A DNA stretch of 64,000 nt from Sipunculus nudus (Eukaryota > Annelida > Sipuncula > Golfingiida > Sipunculidae), in contig CM049311.1 of NCBI GenBank assembly GCA_026874595.1, forward strand, positions 39,490,676-39,554,675. Direction: 5' to 3'. How positions within the stretch are numbered: the first letter of the stretch is position 1; each line of letters begins with the position of its first letter. Below the pieces are notes generated by a model. It was not told the origin of the DNA. It ran no database searches and worked only from the letters and a program-made list of their open reading frames with translations. Positions 14,001-26,000 of this stretch are shown piece by piece. Both the position numbers and the translations under genes were made by a program.

Positions 14001-17000
14001 CCTCTTGTTCGATCTATGTATAACGCTACGGGCCTCGATCCGAGCGTCTCATCTTCCGAGCGTATGGAACTTTCAAACAGAAAACCCCTTTCACGTCGCC
14101 CACGTCTCCACCTCCGCCCGTGGTCCTTCCGCTCTCTGTACTTCAGTGTCTCTTCACTCGACTGGGGCGTCCCGAAATCGATCATTTCGATTTTCCCCTC
14201 CCCCAGTCCTTGTTCCTACCGTGACGCGTCTACGTCGCCCTCGCGACCGTCTCCCCGCCCACCCGCCATCTGTTTGGTCTCACCGGGTTCTCTATGCCTT
14301 TCCGGTGCCCCGTCTCATCCGCCTTATCCTCCTCCGTCTGTCCCGTGCAGACCAGAGGGATCTCCTCCTCATCCTCCCATTCATCCTGCGACTCCCTGGT
14401 TTCCCCTGCGGCACTCGCTTTTCTCATGACCAACTCTTCTTCTAACGCTCCGGCTCGTTCTCCGGTCAATCCCACAAGCATGTCGTCCAATTCGGTCGTG
14501 CCCTCTGTGCGCATGCGTACTCTCATCGGTCATCTCAAGGATCAGGTCCTTTCAAGTCCGGCTGCTCTCTTTGCCTTGGCTCCATGTCGCCGTTCTTCGA
14601 AAAGCATCTATGACTCCCAGTGGTGTCTGACTACGGAATCTCCTTTAGATCCGTCGCTTGCGGCGCTTTTGGAATTCTTCGTTTCAATCCTACTGGATAA
14701 TCATTTATCCTTACCGTCTCTTCGTGGCTATTGTGCCGCCCTGCTGTTGGTCCTCTGTACGCAGAGTCACGATCGTGTCCTCCGTCATCTGTTGGTGATG
14801 GATTCATCATGGGGGTACATGATGGCTTCTCGTCCTCGCTCCATCACTCCTTCCTTGCATCTGGACGTTGTCTTACATCACACCGCGGACCCCCTTAGGT
14901 ACCGCTTCGTTCGTCGCATCTTCTGCATTTCTCTCGGAAAACGGTTTCCTCCTTGCTCTTGTGTCTGCTGGTTGCCGCTCTGAGCTTCATGCCCTAGTGG
15001 CTGATTTGCAATTTACACAGTTTGCGGCCAATGGTTCATCGGCCACCTTACATTTCCCTACGGAATTTATAAGCAGAACCATCGTTCAATGTTCCTCCGT
15101 AACCCTGGCACGTTCCGGCCCTCCCTAAAGAACAGTACCGTTACAGGGCTACCATTGCCCTGTTCGTGCTTTATGTTACTATCTTAAAGCTACTCATTCA
15201 AATTGGGGGGGGGCGCAAGAAGTTGTTTATTTCAATGAAAGTCCCTACTTCAAACAAAGAAATTAACCCTATCTCCATTAGTGCCTGGCTAAAAGCTACC
15301 ATTGTCTCAGCATATGAATCTGCTTCTCAGTCATCATTGGAGCAGCTTCACGTTTATGCTCATGACGTCAGGGCCATTTCTACGTCTTTGGCCCATTTAT
15401 CGGTGATTTCCCTGAACCAACTGGTCAAGAAAGGCTATTGGATGTCGCCTTCTATCTTCCCCACTTCTATCTGTCGAATGTCACGTTACAAGCTTCGGGC
15501 CCTTATTCCTTGGGCCCTGTGATTGCGGCGGGTGAGGTCCTACAGTTCTCCAGACCGTCCTCGACTCCTACATCTGTTCCGGCGATGTCTTCGTCTGCTT
15601 CATCGCTACGGTGATGTTCTCCTCTTTCCGTCATTCCTGGTAGGTATCCCCTCCCCAAGGTTTATCTGTTATATTCTCATAAATACAGAAACAGCTCACA
15701 ATTATGTTTACGTAATAAAACCCCCCCCCATTCCCTCCCTGTGAATGGTGGTTTTGTGAGTAAACTGTTGTGAAATTTTCTGTATTACAAACAAGGAAAA
15801 ATTTTCGGTTGGCTTACTCTGGCGTATAAACTTTAACAGAGAAAATTCTCATTAATACAGAAAAGCTCACAACAGTTTACTAACAAAACCACCATTCACA
15901 GGGAGGGAATTGGGGGGGGGGGGGTTCAAAACCTCTGGTATCTTGATAATTAATGCATGGATTGTCATGATTCTTGCCTTGAATATTGACCATGACTAGT
16001 TTTGTCAGTTCTCTAAACTGGTGGCACCACCTGTATTTTTTCTAATTTTTACAATTTTTTTTTAATATAAAATGAAAGCAGTCATATTAGTTTCTCAGCT
16101 ATGTTTTCAATTAGTGTCCTGAAACCTGGTGTGTTTATCGATCATAAGTGGATGCCCTATGGTAATCATCCTGTCTGTCCATCTGTTCATCTGAGCGTCT
16201 GTCTGTCCATCTATCCACAAGTTTTGTTTCCAGATGGTAACTCCAGTTTGGATTGACGTATAGCTGGCCCACCACTAAAGCAAGAATCCTAAAGATGTCG
16301 GGTCATGAGGTCAAAGGTCAAGGTCACAGTGCCCATCCATTCACAAAATAGTTTATGGATAGACAGCTAGATAATGGCTTCAAAATTGATTTATTAATGA
16401 CCCACCCCTAAAGTAAGAATCATTGTATCCCCAGACAGAGATGGGATACCAGGGTTCAAGCACGGTCACGCCCTGCCGCAGAGATTTCATTTGGACGCAA
16501 TAACTCAAAAAATATTTCGCAGATCTTTACCAGACTTGACATGTGCATAGATATGGGTGAGAGGACAAAGCCTATTTGAAAATGGGTCATGACCTTTACT
16601 AGGAGAGTGACCTTGACCTTGAATAGGTCCATTTTTGGAGAAAATCACACAAATTTTTAGCGAACCTGTGAGCTTATGCAATGGTGCGGCGTCGTCCGTC
16701 GTGCGTCATCTGTTGTGCATTGTCCGTACGTTTACCAGAGCTATCTCAAAAACGGCAGGAGCTAGCATCACCAATTTTTAGCTCAGCTGACTATAAGTCA
16801 TCTGAGCTATAGTCGTGGTCCATTGTCCGTCGTCCGTCCGTCTGTCCGTCCGTCCGTCCGTCCGTCCGTCCGTAGATGTGGCACGTTTTGAAACCGTAAG
16901 ACCTAGGAATCCAAAATTCAGCATAATGTTAGATGTCCCCAAGATCTCCTACCAAGCCGAAAACTGGGTCTTTGCGACTTAGTTCCTTTGAGAAATTTAG

Positions 17001-20000
17001 GAAAAACCTCAATTTTTTATTAAAAACCTATTTTCACACTTCAGGACTGTCTTATATCAAAACCACTCATCTGTTTTCACCCATATTGACCATAAATATT
17101 CTTCTATATAGTTCCTATGTACATGCCAGAAATTATGTCTGTATTATATAATTTAAAAAAGTTATGGGCCCAAACATAATGCATTTTGTAAAAAATCAGG
17201 AAAGATATTTGATCACTTAACACAAAACTTGTTAAAGCTATGGACTTTTTTTTCCAGTAATATAACTTTAATTTATCAAAATTAAATTGTATACCCAAAA
17301 TTAGATCAAAATCTTTTAAATTTTTTAAAATATTAACAAAAATAAAAAATTGGTACCTTAAATTTTGCCCAACTTTGACCATGGCATGTTTATTTACTGT
17401 AAGTACTGTGGATTTAATTTTCGCAGCATGTTTTTGTTAGCATTTTGTCTGTTAACACCAAAAATTTGAAAACAGTTGATCAAAAACTGTAGATTTTATT
17501 CAAGTTTTCAAGCACCATGTAACAAATTGTTTACATCAAGCTAGTGTTATGCAGTTTGCAAGAGCTCAGCTCCCCAGCTTCAGCTCTCAGTTCCTAAAAT
17601 TTGGCATACAATTAGATGTCTCCAAAATTCCCTACCATGCCAAGAATTTGGTCACTAGGACAAATTACTTTTGAGATATTAATGAAAAACTTCATTTTTC
17701 CATTAAAAACCCATTGTTACACTTAAAGACTGCCTAATATCAAAACCACTGATGTGACTTTAATCATATATAATATACATATTTTTCTATACATTCTCTA
17801 TGCATATGCCAGAAATGATGTCAGTATTGCATAATTGTTTTAAGTTATGGGCCCAAACATAATGCACTATGTAAAAAATCAAGAAATATATTTACTCTCT
17901 AAACAAGGGGATTGCTGAAGCTAGAGTTTTTTTGCCAGGGATGTAACATTATTTAATCAAGATTCAATTGAATACCCCAAATTAGTCCTGAATTTTTCAA
18001 ATTTTATATGTTATTAGTATAAATATAAAATTAGTGCCTTAAATTTTGCCCAACTTTGACCATGGCACATTTGTTTCCTTTGAGCACGGTTGATATAATT
18101 TTCATATCATGCACACAAAGATTTCAGCTTTTTAGTTGAGAAAGCTGAAAGAAATTGGCCAAAAATTGTAGCTTTTATTAATGTTTTTATGAGACCATGT
18201 CAGACCTTAACTCTCTCCAGCCCCTCTTGCGTCACCTGTACGTTGACCTTGTTGAACTTTCAGCAAATTATGCATGCTTGAGGCGAGCCATACACTGTTG
18301 CAGGTAGGCAGCTTATGGCCAGCCACAGTTGATCCAGGTGTCCAACCCAACTCATCTAGTAGTTTTAACCAACAACATAACAATTAACAATAAATTAATA
18401 AATTTTTATTGTTTCTTAATAACAATTTAAGAAAAATAAAAAAGAATTTGTTAGTTTATAATAACAGGAAATCAACTTGCAGTTACTGATGATAAAAGAA
18501 TCCTTTATTGATGGATAGAATGTCACGTACTCCAAATAACACCATGCAGTCACCTATGGTATTTTTCAGTTCAATTTTAATGATAAAAAAGTAAATCATA
18601 TTATTCATTACTAATCATTAGGGATCATATGAAGGAAATTAATGATAGACAAAGATGCAGTTGATATTATTAATCTAGATTCCTACTGTGTCTAGTGTGT
18701 ACATTGATGTGAAATTAGTCCAAAATGAATATATTTGGCCAAAATAAAAAAAAGGTATGGTTCTCAGGCATTTTTTTTTCAGAAATCAATGCGGGCGGGC
18801 GCTTTTTTTATTTTAAATTTTTTGGTATGTTTCGATAAAAATGTCAAATGATAAGGGAAAAGCATGAAAATAACAGTTTTAATTTGCTAAATAAGTAAAA
18901 GCACTACAAAACAAAGGAAATTGTATGGTTTAATCTTCTTGAAAGAAATGTCGGAGCGGCAGCAGCTCAATATTGGAAAGTTTTTATTGAAAATCAAATA
19001 AAAATTTTTGATGTCGGGATTTAAAATTGATGCGGGCGGTGCCTGAGAACCATACCTTTAATTTTTTTTGGCCTTACATTTTTTTTTTTAATATAAATAA
19101 AAGCCATAAAACCAGGTACTTTTGATCATAATTTAAATGTGTGAATTTTGTATATTCTGGATTCTCAACATAATTGTTTGGTGAAAACTGAATAAATGCC
19201 AGTAATGGTGGGAAAACTTTGCAATTGTATTTAAATACGAATATGAATATGTACTCCATTATAAAATGTCTTGCATAAAGAATTGGAATTCAGGTAAAAA
19301 TGAAAGTATATGAATACCAGTGCAAATACTTTCAAAAAGTATTCATGAAAGCATTCATAAATATATTCTTTAATATTATTTTAATAATCATTTCAGTTAT
19401 ATTTCATTTTAAAAAATCATAAGATTCTCTTATTATTTTTAATAAAAATTATATTTGGGACAATATTTGTAATTTTTTTTAATAAATAGTTAAACTCATA
19501 TGTTCTGCTTATAAGTTATATGGCCAAGTCAAAATCTGTGTGACAATAGTACTCCATTTGTTAATAAAATAAATGAAATCAATCCTCTTCCCTGTCTCCA
19601 AAGATAATATCATAATCATACATAAGCTAAACACCAAGAACTCATAATAAAGCTTATATTTATTACCACACCAAACCAGCATATGCCTCATTCCTAAATC
19701 ATATTTTTTAATCATATATAACAGCTGAGCGCCGTGACCCATAGGTCCCTTGTTTGTATATAATCAGTCATCCAAAAAACTGTGCAAAAAAGCATACTGT
19801 ATTTCTTTGAACAGAAGCCGGGCCTTAAATAAGCCGCCTGCCATATTTAGTCGCCGTGGCAAAACAATGTCCCAGAAAAATAAACGCTGGCCTTAAATAG
19901 ACGCCGGTCTTATTCACAGGCCTGGTGTCAGAGTGGTTTTCATGTTTGCCACCAGATGTCTTTTCCCTTTATTATAATTGGTGTATTTTCCCAGTCAAAA

Positions 20001-23000
20001 TGACCATAGATTGTTGTATGAATTTCAGTTTGTGTTGTATTGATAATATGTTTAATTCCTCTTAATTTATAAATCATTCTTTAATCTGACGTGAATGCTT
20101 GCTTCCGTGAGGGACACCATATATTCCCGATTCGTCCATTATGATTAAAGCAGATCACCTATCCTAATAAACGATACACAAATACGTCAGCAGTGAGAAG
20201 GCTTACACTTCATTGCTATCAATAATTACTAAATAGTACCGCTTGAAACAAGCGGTAAAACTTGGTACGGTGAAAGTCTACCTCACGGATGGTTGAACAG
20301 AACTATTCAAATACGTTTTGGCACACATTTCTTCTGTAGCATGCAGACACCAAATGATGGGGTCGAGCGGTACAATTTGTAGCTACTGTCAAGCCAAATT
20401 ACGCTCCTTGCTTTCATTTTTAGCGCATTTAAATGCGTCCCCACTGTTACAAAAACTACGCTTCTGAGATAATCTTTAAAGTTAAAAATAGTATGTACTC
20501 TTGTCCACAGCTATATATTCAGTAATATTCCCGGCAGTGAATGTCGCATACCAGTATATACCAGGTCAGAAATGCTTGAATACGCTGTGTCAAGCTGTAT
20601 CAGATAAAAGACAGGAGGAAAGTGTCAGGAAATTGACCTACACTTTGCCGTTATAAAGAACCAACCCCCTGTATTTCGATGGAACCAATATTAGGTTATA
20701 CGTGGTGAACAGTTAATGGAAGAGCCACCCCGTGTTTAGTATATAAAAGGCCAGACACGCTTGATTTTATGCTGTGTCGAGCTGAATCAGTAAAATATTT
20801 AACGAAGGGAAAGATTCATGAAAACAAATTACGCTGTGCCATTATAAGTATCAATAGAACTAATGCTACCAGTTGTACGTGTAGAACGGTAAATGGAAGA
20901 GCCACCCCGTGATCAGAGCGAAACAATGAAACCAAGTTCACACGGTGTAAAATTAATGGAACAGCCACATAAAACACCTGGGTACCTGGTTTCGAGGGGC
21001 CCGCGCGGACAGATTTTTGTGGACAACTGCAGTCTCTGGCTGTGATTCTCCGTTTATTCGTATTATGGTGCGTGATTGTAGAAATTGCACGTGTTCCATA
21101 TACCTATGGCATCTAAGGAAATTTGTAAACACAATCCGTGTTCCTGCGATGTTTTCAATTGTGTCAGTGATTAGTGACCGGTGGGTTCATTGTTTCACTG
21201 TGTTCTATTTTGAGTTTGTCTGAGGAGCTTGCTGATGTATTTTTTAATAAACGCCGACCTTAAATAGAAGCCAGCCTTGTTTAGACGCCGGGTCAAAGCA
21301 GGGTCTGAAAAAATAAACGCCCGGGCATCTGTTCAAGGAAATACAGTATTAAAATTTAAATCTCAGAAACGGCTGTAGTTATCATCACCAAATTTTATGC
21401 CAATGTTGGTCACATAGGTCATATCTGAAATTGAGGTATTGGTGGCGCCACATGCATCGGCCTTATTTGTACAGGGTCATCAGTGCCTGTATCACACTGA
21501 GGGCTACAAAAAAACTTCTTCTCTGCAGCCATTTGGCCAAAATGTTCAATATCGCACAGAAATGATCCTAGGGTAGTGCTTTCTGAAGTTGTTCAAATGG
21601 TCTCTTTTCAGTGACTTTTGGCTGAGTTATGGGAAGCTGAATTTAGTCATATGCCATAACAGCCCATTTTAGCTCAGTGGCTACAAAGATCTTCTTCTCA
21701 AAAACCACTGGGCCAAATTCTTAAATCTCACACATTAATTATCCTCAGATGTTTATAATTCAAGTTTGTTCCAATGGTTTTGGTTCAGTGCTTTTTGGCG
21801 GAGTTACGGGAAGCTGTACTTAGCCAGTTTGCTGTATAGTCCTATATGAGTTATAAACCTGCGAAATGTTTTTCGACTGATGCCACTGAAGCCAGTTTGT
21901 TAAATATTTTACAAGAATAATTCCTACAATAATTCTTATAATAATTGTCATTAATTGTTCCACATTAATGAGTTTTGGCTGAATTATGGAGATTGAATTG
22001 AGTCATTTTACCATATATGTTAGCTGTGTGATGCTGTTACATCTAGCCCGGCACCAGTTTATCAGCATCTATTACATCATGCCTCTAGACATTTAGATTT
22101 CAGGTTATCTTTGGTTGATATTGACAAAAAAGTTTTTTAAAAGCTTTTAAAAAATTTAGATTTATGATTTAAGTTATTCATCATACCAGGCAATGTTACA
22201 ATCATGGATAATCAGCTCTCTGTGGCTATATAAAGACATCTGTACATGGATTATAAATTAATGGTATACCTACTCAACTTAATTAAGGAATTTGCCATCA
22301 ATGAGATATATCTGTATTTTAATTTTGCATTCAGTATGCATCCGTAATAATTTTACATATATTCCTGGTTCCTTTTTTATAATAAGTCAGCTGAAAAGTA
22401 TTTTGTATTGGGAAAATAAATTTCAAAATTATTTCCAGTAGGGACCATTTATGTGTTCAGATGGCAGCACTTGGTTTACCATTGGCAGATTGCCAGTGCC
22501 TTTATGTTGGCCATTAGCCAAGATGATGTCAGCTCTATAAATAGTTTTGGCACAGTGCCAGGATTGGAAGAAGTGCAGCCAGGTATAGGTCAAGAGTTCA
22601 CTCAGTGCAGTAGCTGCATTCTATTTATAGGTTTGGCAGACTGCTCACTGGATCATATTTGGCACCAAAGATCAGCCTGAATCTATTTATAGCTTTGGCA
22701 GACTTCCAACTGTGTCAGATTATGCAACAGGTCAAGAGTTCACTCCATGCAGCCAAGTACAGGTCAAAAGTTCACTCAGTCTAGCCAGGTGCAGGTCAAG
22801 AGGTCACTCAGTGCAGTAGCCTGAGCCAGCAATCTGTCACAGAACACTCGGGGGCAACTGCCTTACTCACCTAAGCCTTGTCAGCCCAATGCATCAAATT
22901 CTGGGGAAGTTTGATGTATTGGACTGATATTTTGACCTGTCTATGCGTCTTTGATGGTATTCTCATTTACAAGACAGGTTGTGCCACGTACATTGATTTT

Positions 23001-26000
23001 TGCACAGTGTATGTGCCTGCTTATTTCTACAGAGGAATTTGATATATCAGCCTGAAATTTGGCATATTTATACATATCGAATAACTTTGTCGTATACAAG
23101 ACTGGTGGTGCCTTCTACAATAATTTTTGCACAATGTGTGTCCCTGCTTATTTCTCAGGAGGGGTTTGATATATCAGTCTGAAATTTGGCATATGTGTAT
23201 ATCTCTGATAGCTTCGTTGTATACAAGACTGGTGGTGCCAACTACAATCGTTTTTGTGTTGTGTGCACCCATGCCAGAATTTCAGCAGTGATGTTTGTGT
23301 AATTGTTTCTTATTCAAAATGTTTAGTACTTGCATTGTTCATATACATGAAAACTAATGGTCCAGCATTGAAGCATTATACCTGGTGTATTTCCCAATGA
23401 ACAGGTTCGCATTAGGCCTGTAGGCCTTGTTAAGTATCTCAAGAAATCGTGAATGGATTAATCCAAAAATCAAGATGACCAAAGATCTTGGATAGTGTTG
23501 TCATGTACTGAAAACTGGTGGCGCCACCTATCATCCTTTTCTTGTATGTGTGCCGTTTAATATCCTCATCATTGCCACTTAACAGTACTGTGAGCATTAT
23601 AAGTCAAAAACTAATGGACAGATTTCTTTCATATTATGCATATACATAGATATGTGTCATGGGATGATGTATATTTAAATTGGGGTCATGCCCTTTCCTA
23701 TGAGGGTGGCCTTGACCAGGTTTTCTCATAAACCAGACAGGTGGTGCCACCTACTCTCCCATTTCCGTAGAATAAATTAATGCCCTTTTCTGAGGAGTGA
23801 TTTGCCCCATGGGCCTGAAATTTTGCATATGCAAAGATCTTGGACTCCTCCATCTTTTACTCAAGTCTGTTGCGTCCATCTGCACATGTGATTTGGGTGA
23901 AAATTGCTCATATCTCAGGAGTGGGTCAAGGTTTTGGTCTGAAATTTGGCATGTTCATCAACCAGACAATTGGCACCACTTACCCTTCCAATTAAATTAA
24001 TGCCCTTTTCTCAGGGGTGATTTGTAGTATTGGCCTGAAATTGTGTATATCCATAGATCTTGGTCTCCACCATCTTTTACCCAAGACTGGTGGCACCATC
24101 TGCAATCATTTTCCCGTGGTGTCCATCTATACATGTGCTTTGGGTGAAAATTGCTCATATCACAGGAGCGGGTCAAGGTATTGGTCTGAAATTTGGCATA
24201 TTTTTATTTATATATATTATATATATTGTCACGTAAACCAGACAGGTGGCGGCAAGTGTTTTCATTGAATAAATTAATGCCCTTTTCACAGAGTTTTAAT
24301 GGACTATATTCCATCCATCACTTCACCCGTACCACTCTTGACTTCAGCGGAGACACGTTGTTGCTTGTCAACTACATCATTTTTGTGCTGTGTGCAGCCA
24401 TGAAATATTTCAGAAGTGTTTGTGAAATTGGTGCATGCATGCACTTGGGTTCAAAATGTTCAGTGCTTGAATTGTACATATACATGTTACACATGTACTT
24501 GAAAAGTAACTGTCCAGCATGGAAGCATTATACCGGATGTATATCTAATTGCACAGGTTAGCATTAGGCCTGTAGACCTTGTTTTAAATCAGATATAGTG
24601 CAAACACATCCAAAAGAAAGAAAGAAGTGATGAGATCTATGATTTTGCACTCATTTGGGGACCTAAGAAAGTCCACCCACATCCACAACAAATTGTGACC
24701 CAAATCTTAATATAGAAACAAACTCATCAGTCCAATGAGGGAGACTTAATGAAACCCCAAGTCTAAAAGAAATATTAGTGATAGAGACTTAATGAAACCC
24801 CAAGTCTAAAAGAAATATTAGTGATAGAGACTTAATGAAACCCCAAATCTAAAAGAAATATTAGTGATAGTCATGTGTTATGAGGTAACTCAAATTTGTC
24901 AGTTCATTATGTTGTTATGAATCCACTGGTGAATCATTCTATTGTTATCATATATAGCTTGGGTTGTGATCCATACACAAGGAAAACAGTTTTGTTTTAA
25001 CTTTAAAGGATCCTGATATGTATAATAAATCATATTACAAAGAGGTAAACAACTAAAACAACTAAGGTAAATGACGTGACAGGGCAATATCCTAATGGCA
25101 CTGTGACATGAAATGTGACAATAATCCAGAATTTTCGGATTCCTTGATGGAATGTTTTCTTGTTGTGGGACAATCTGGACCATTGTATTTACATCTGATC
25201 AAAACATACAAAGATACATGTACACCACACTGTACTACGTATCACATCAGTGGAAAAGCAGCCTCAGAAAATAAAGTCTAAGGGGCCTTACACTAGTTAA
25301 AAGTAAAATCAGAAATGCCACAGCAAAACCCATATCACCATCCTTAGCAGAAAAAGGATAAGTTCTTATTAAAGTAATTTGGATTTATTGTTATATATGA
25401 TCCTTATTAATAAAATTCTTACTATTTCATTAGTACCCATATGCATAGAGATATTTCTGAGTTTAGGTAGTTACATTTGCTCACATGTAAGATCTTACTA
25501 ACATGTAAGATCCTGTATTTTATGATTGTAGACAGATGTTGACCAATCCAAGCTGGCAGGATGCTGGTAAGAGTGAGCTGTACCTACAAGAACAAGAGGA
25601 ATCAATCCCAGTCTTTGCTGATTTCCTCAGGTACAGTGCCCGTTCACTGTTTGTCTCACAAACCTCCTGCCCAACACACAGGTTGCCTGACAGTACTGAT
25701 GTACTAGATTTGAAAGTTCCTTATCTGGTAATTTTGGAATGCCGTCCACTCTGTCTGCAGTTTATGCCCCTCATGCAGCGGTTATACACTGTACTCATCC
25801 AAGGTCATTGTTTATTTTAAGTGCTGCTGTGCTTAGCAAGGTTCTCTGGGCTACACCACCAAGGTGGACTCAGAGCTAGCTCAGAGCCAAGAATTGTAAT
25901 CAGATCAACAAGATTGGATGTCACATGTTTAAATGTGGAGCTGGATGCACAATGTGATACCATACTCCCATTGGTCTGATTACAATTTTTGGCTCTGTGA

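Larger units (their letters stand above)
11365..15926 (+). mobile_element. DIRS-type (tyrosine-recombinase) retrotransposon, decayed
   Basis: About 4.56 kb. Inverted terminal repeats of 60 bp (11,365-11,424 and 15,793-15,852) match at 56 of 60 positions. The right end carries an extra segment (15,853-15,926) complementary to an internal segment at 15,717-15,787, like the internal complementary region of DIRS elements. In order, broken frames resemble a leader/gag region, reverse transcriptase, RNase H and tyrosine recombinase. The interior (12.0-15.1 kb) is markedly richer in C and G than its surroundings. It is inserted in sense orientation in intron 1 of the BTBD17-like gene and within an older family 1 repeat. 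No single open frame survives, so it is dead as an autonomous element. Confidence 0.88.
16779..19752 (+). mobile_element. Family 1 element with two core units
   Basis: 5' hairpin at 16,779-16,809 (stem of 13 pairs, loop ATA), then a TCCG tetranucleotide array. The roughly 700-bp core occurs twice in tandem (about 16,900-17,560 and 17,600-18,260). A GGCC-ended MITE interrupts it at 18,737-19,073. The 3' end is CAGCTGAGCGCC, GTGACCCATAGGTCC and CTTGTT at 19,722-19,752. Unit number differs from the 1,977 copy, so the core expands and contracts. Confidence 0.8.
11006..25531 (+). other. Intron 1 of the BTBD17-like gene (14.5 kb, transposon-filled)
   Basis: Bounded by GTAAGT and TTGTAG. Nearly the whole length from 11.2 to 24.6 kb can be assigned to nested repeats listed separately. 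24,870-25,531 is AT-rich with no feature seen. Confidence 0.85.

Noticed and set aside
13727-14185. Minus-strand open frames of 87-152 codons inside the DIRS element
   Set aside because: Antisense shadows of the C-rich RT/RNase H region; no homology to anything recognised.
25532-25820. Reading exon 2 as continuing to 25,820
   Set aside because: The donor CTCAG|GTACAG and the in-frame join to YIYTGQVQLS of exon 3 restore the BTB fold; the continuation has no similarity to it.
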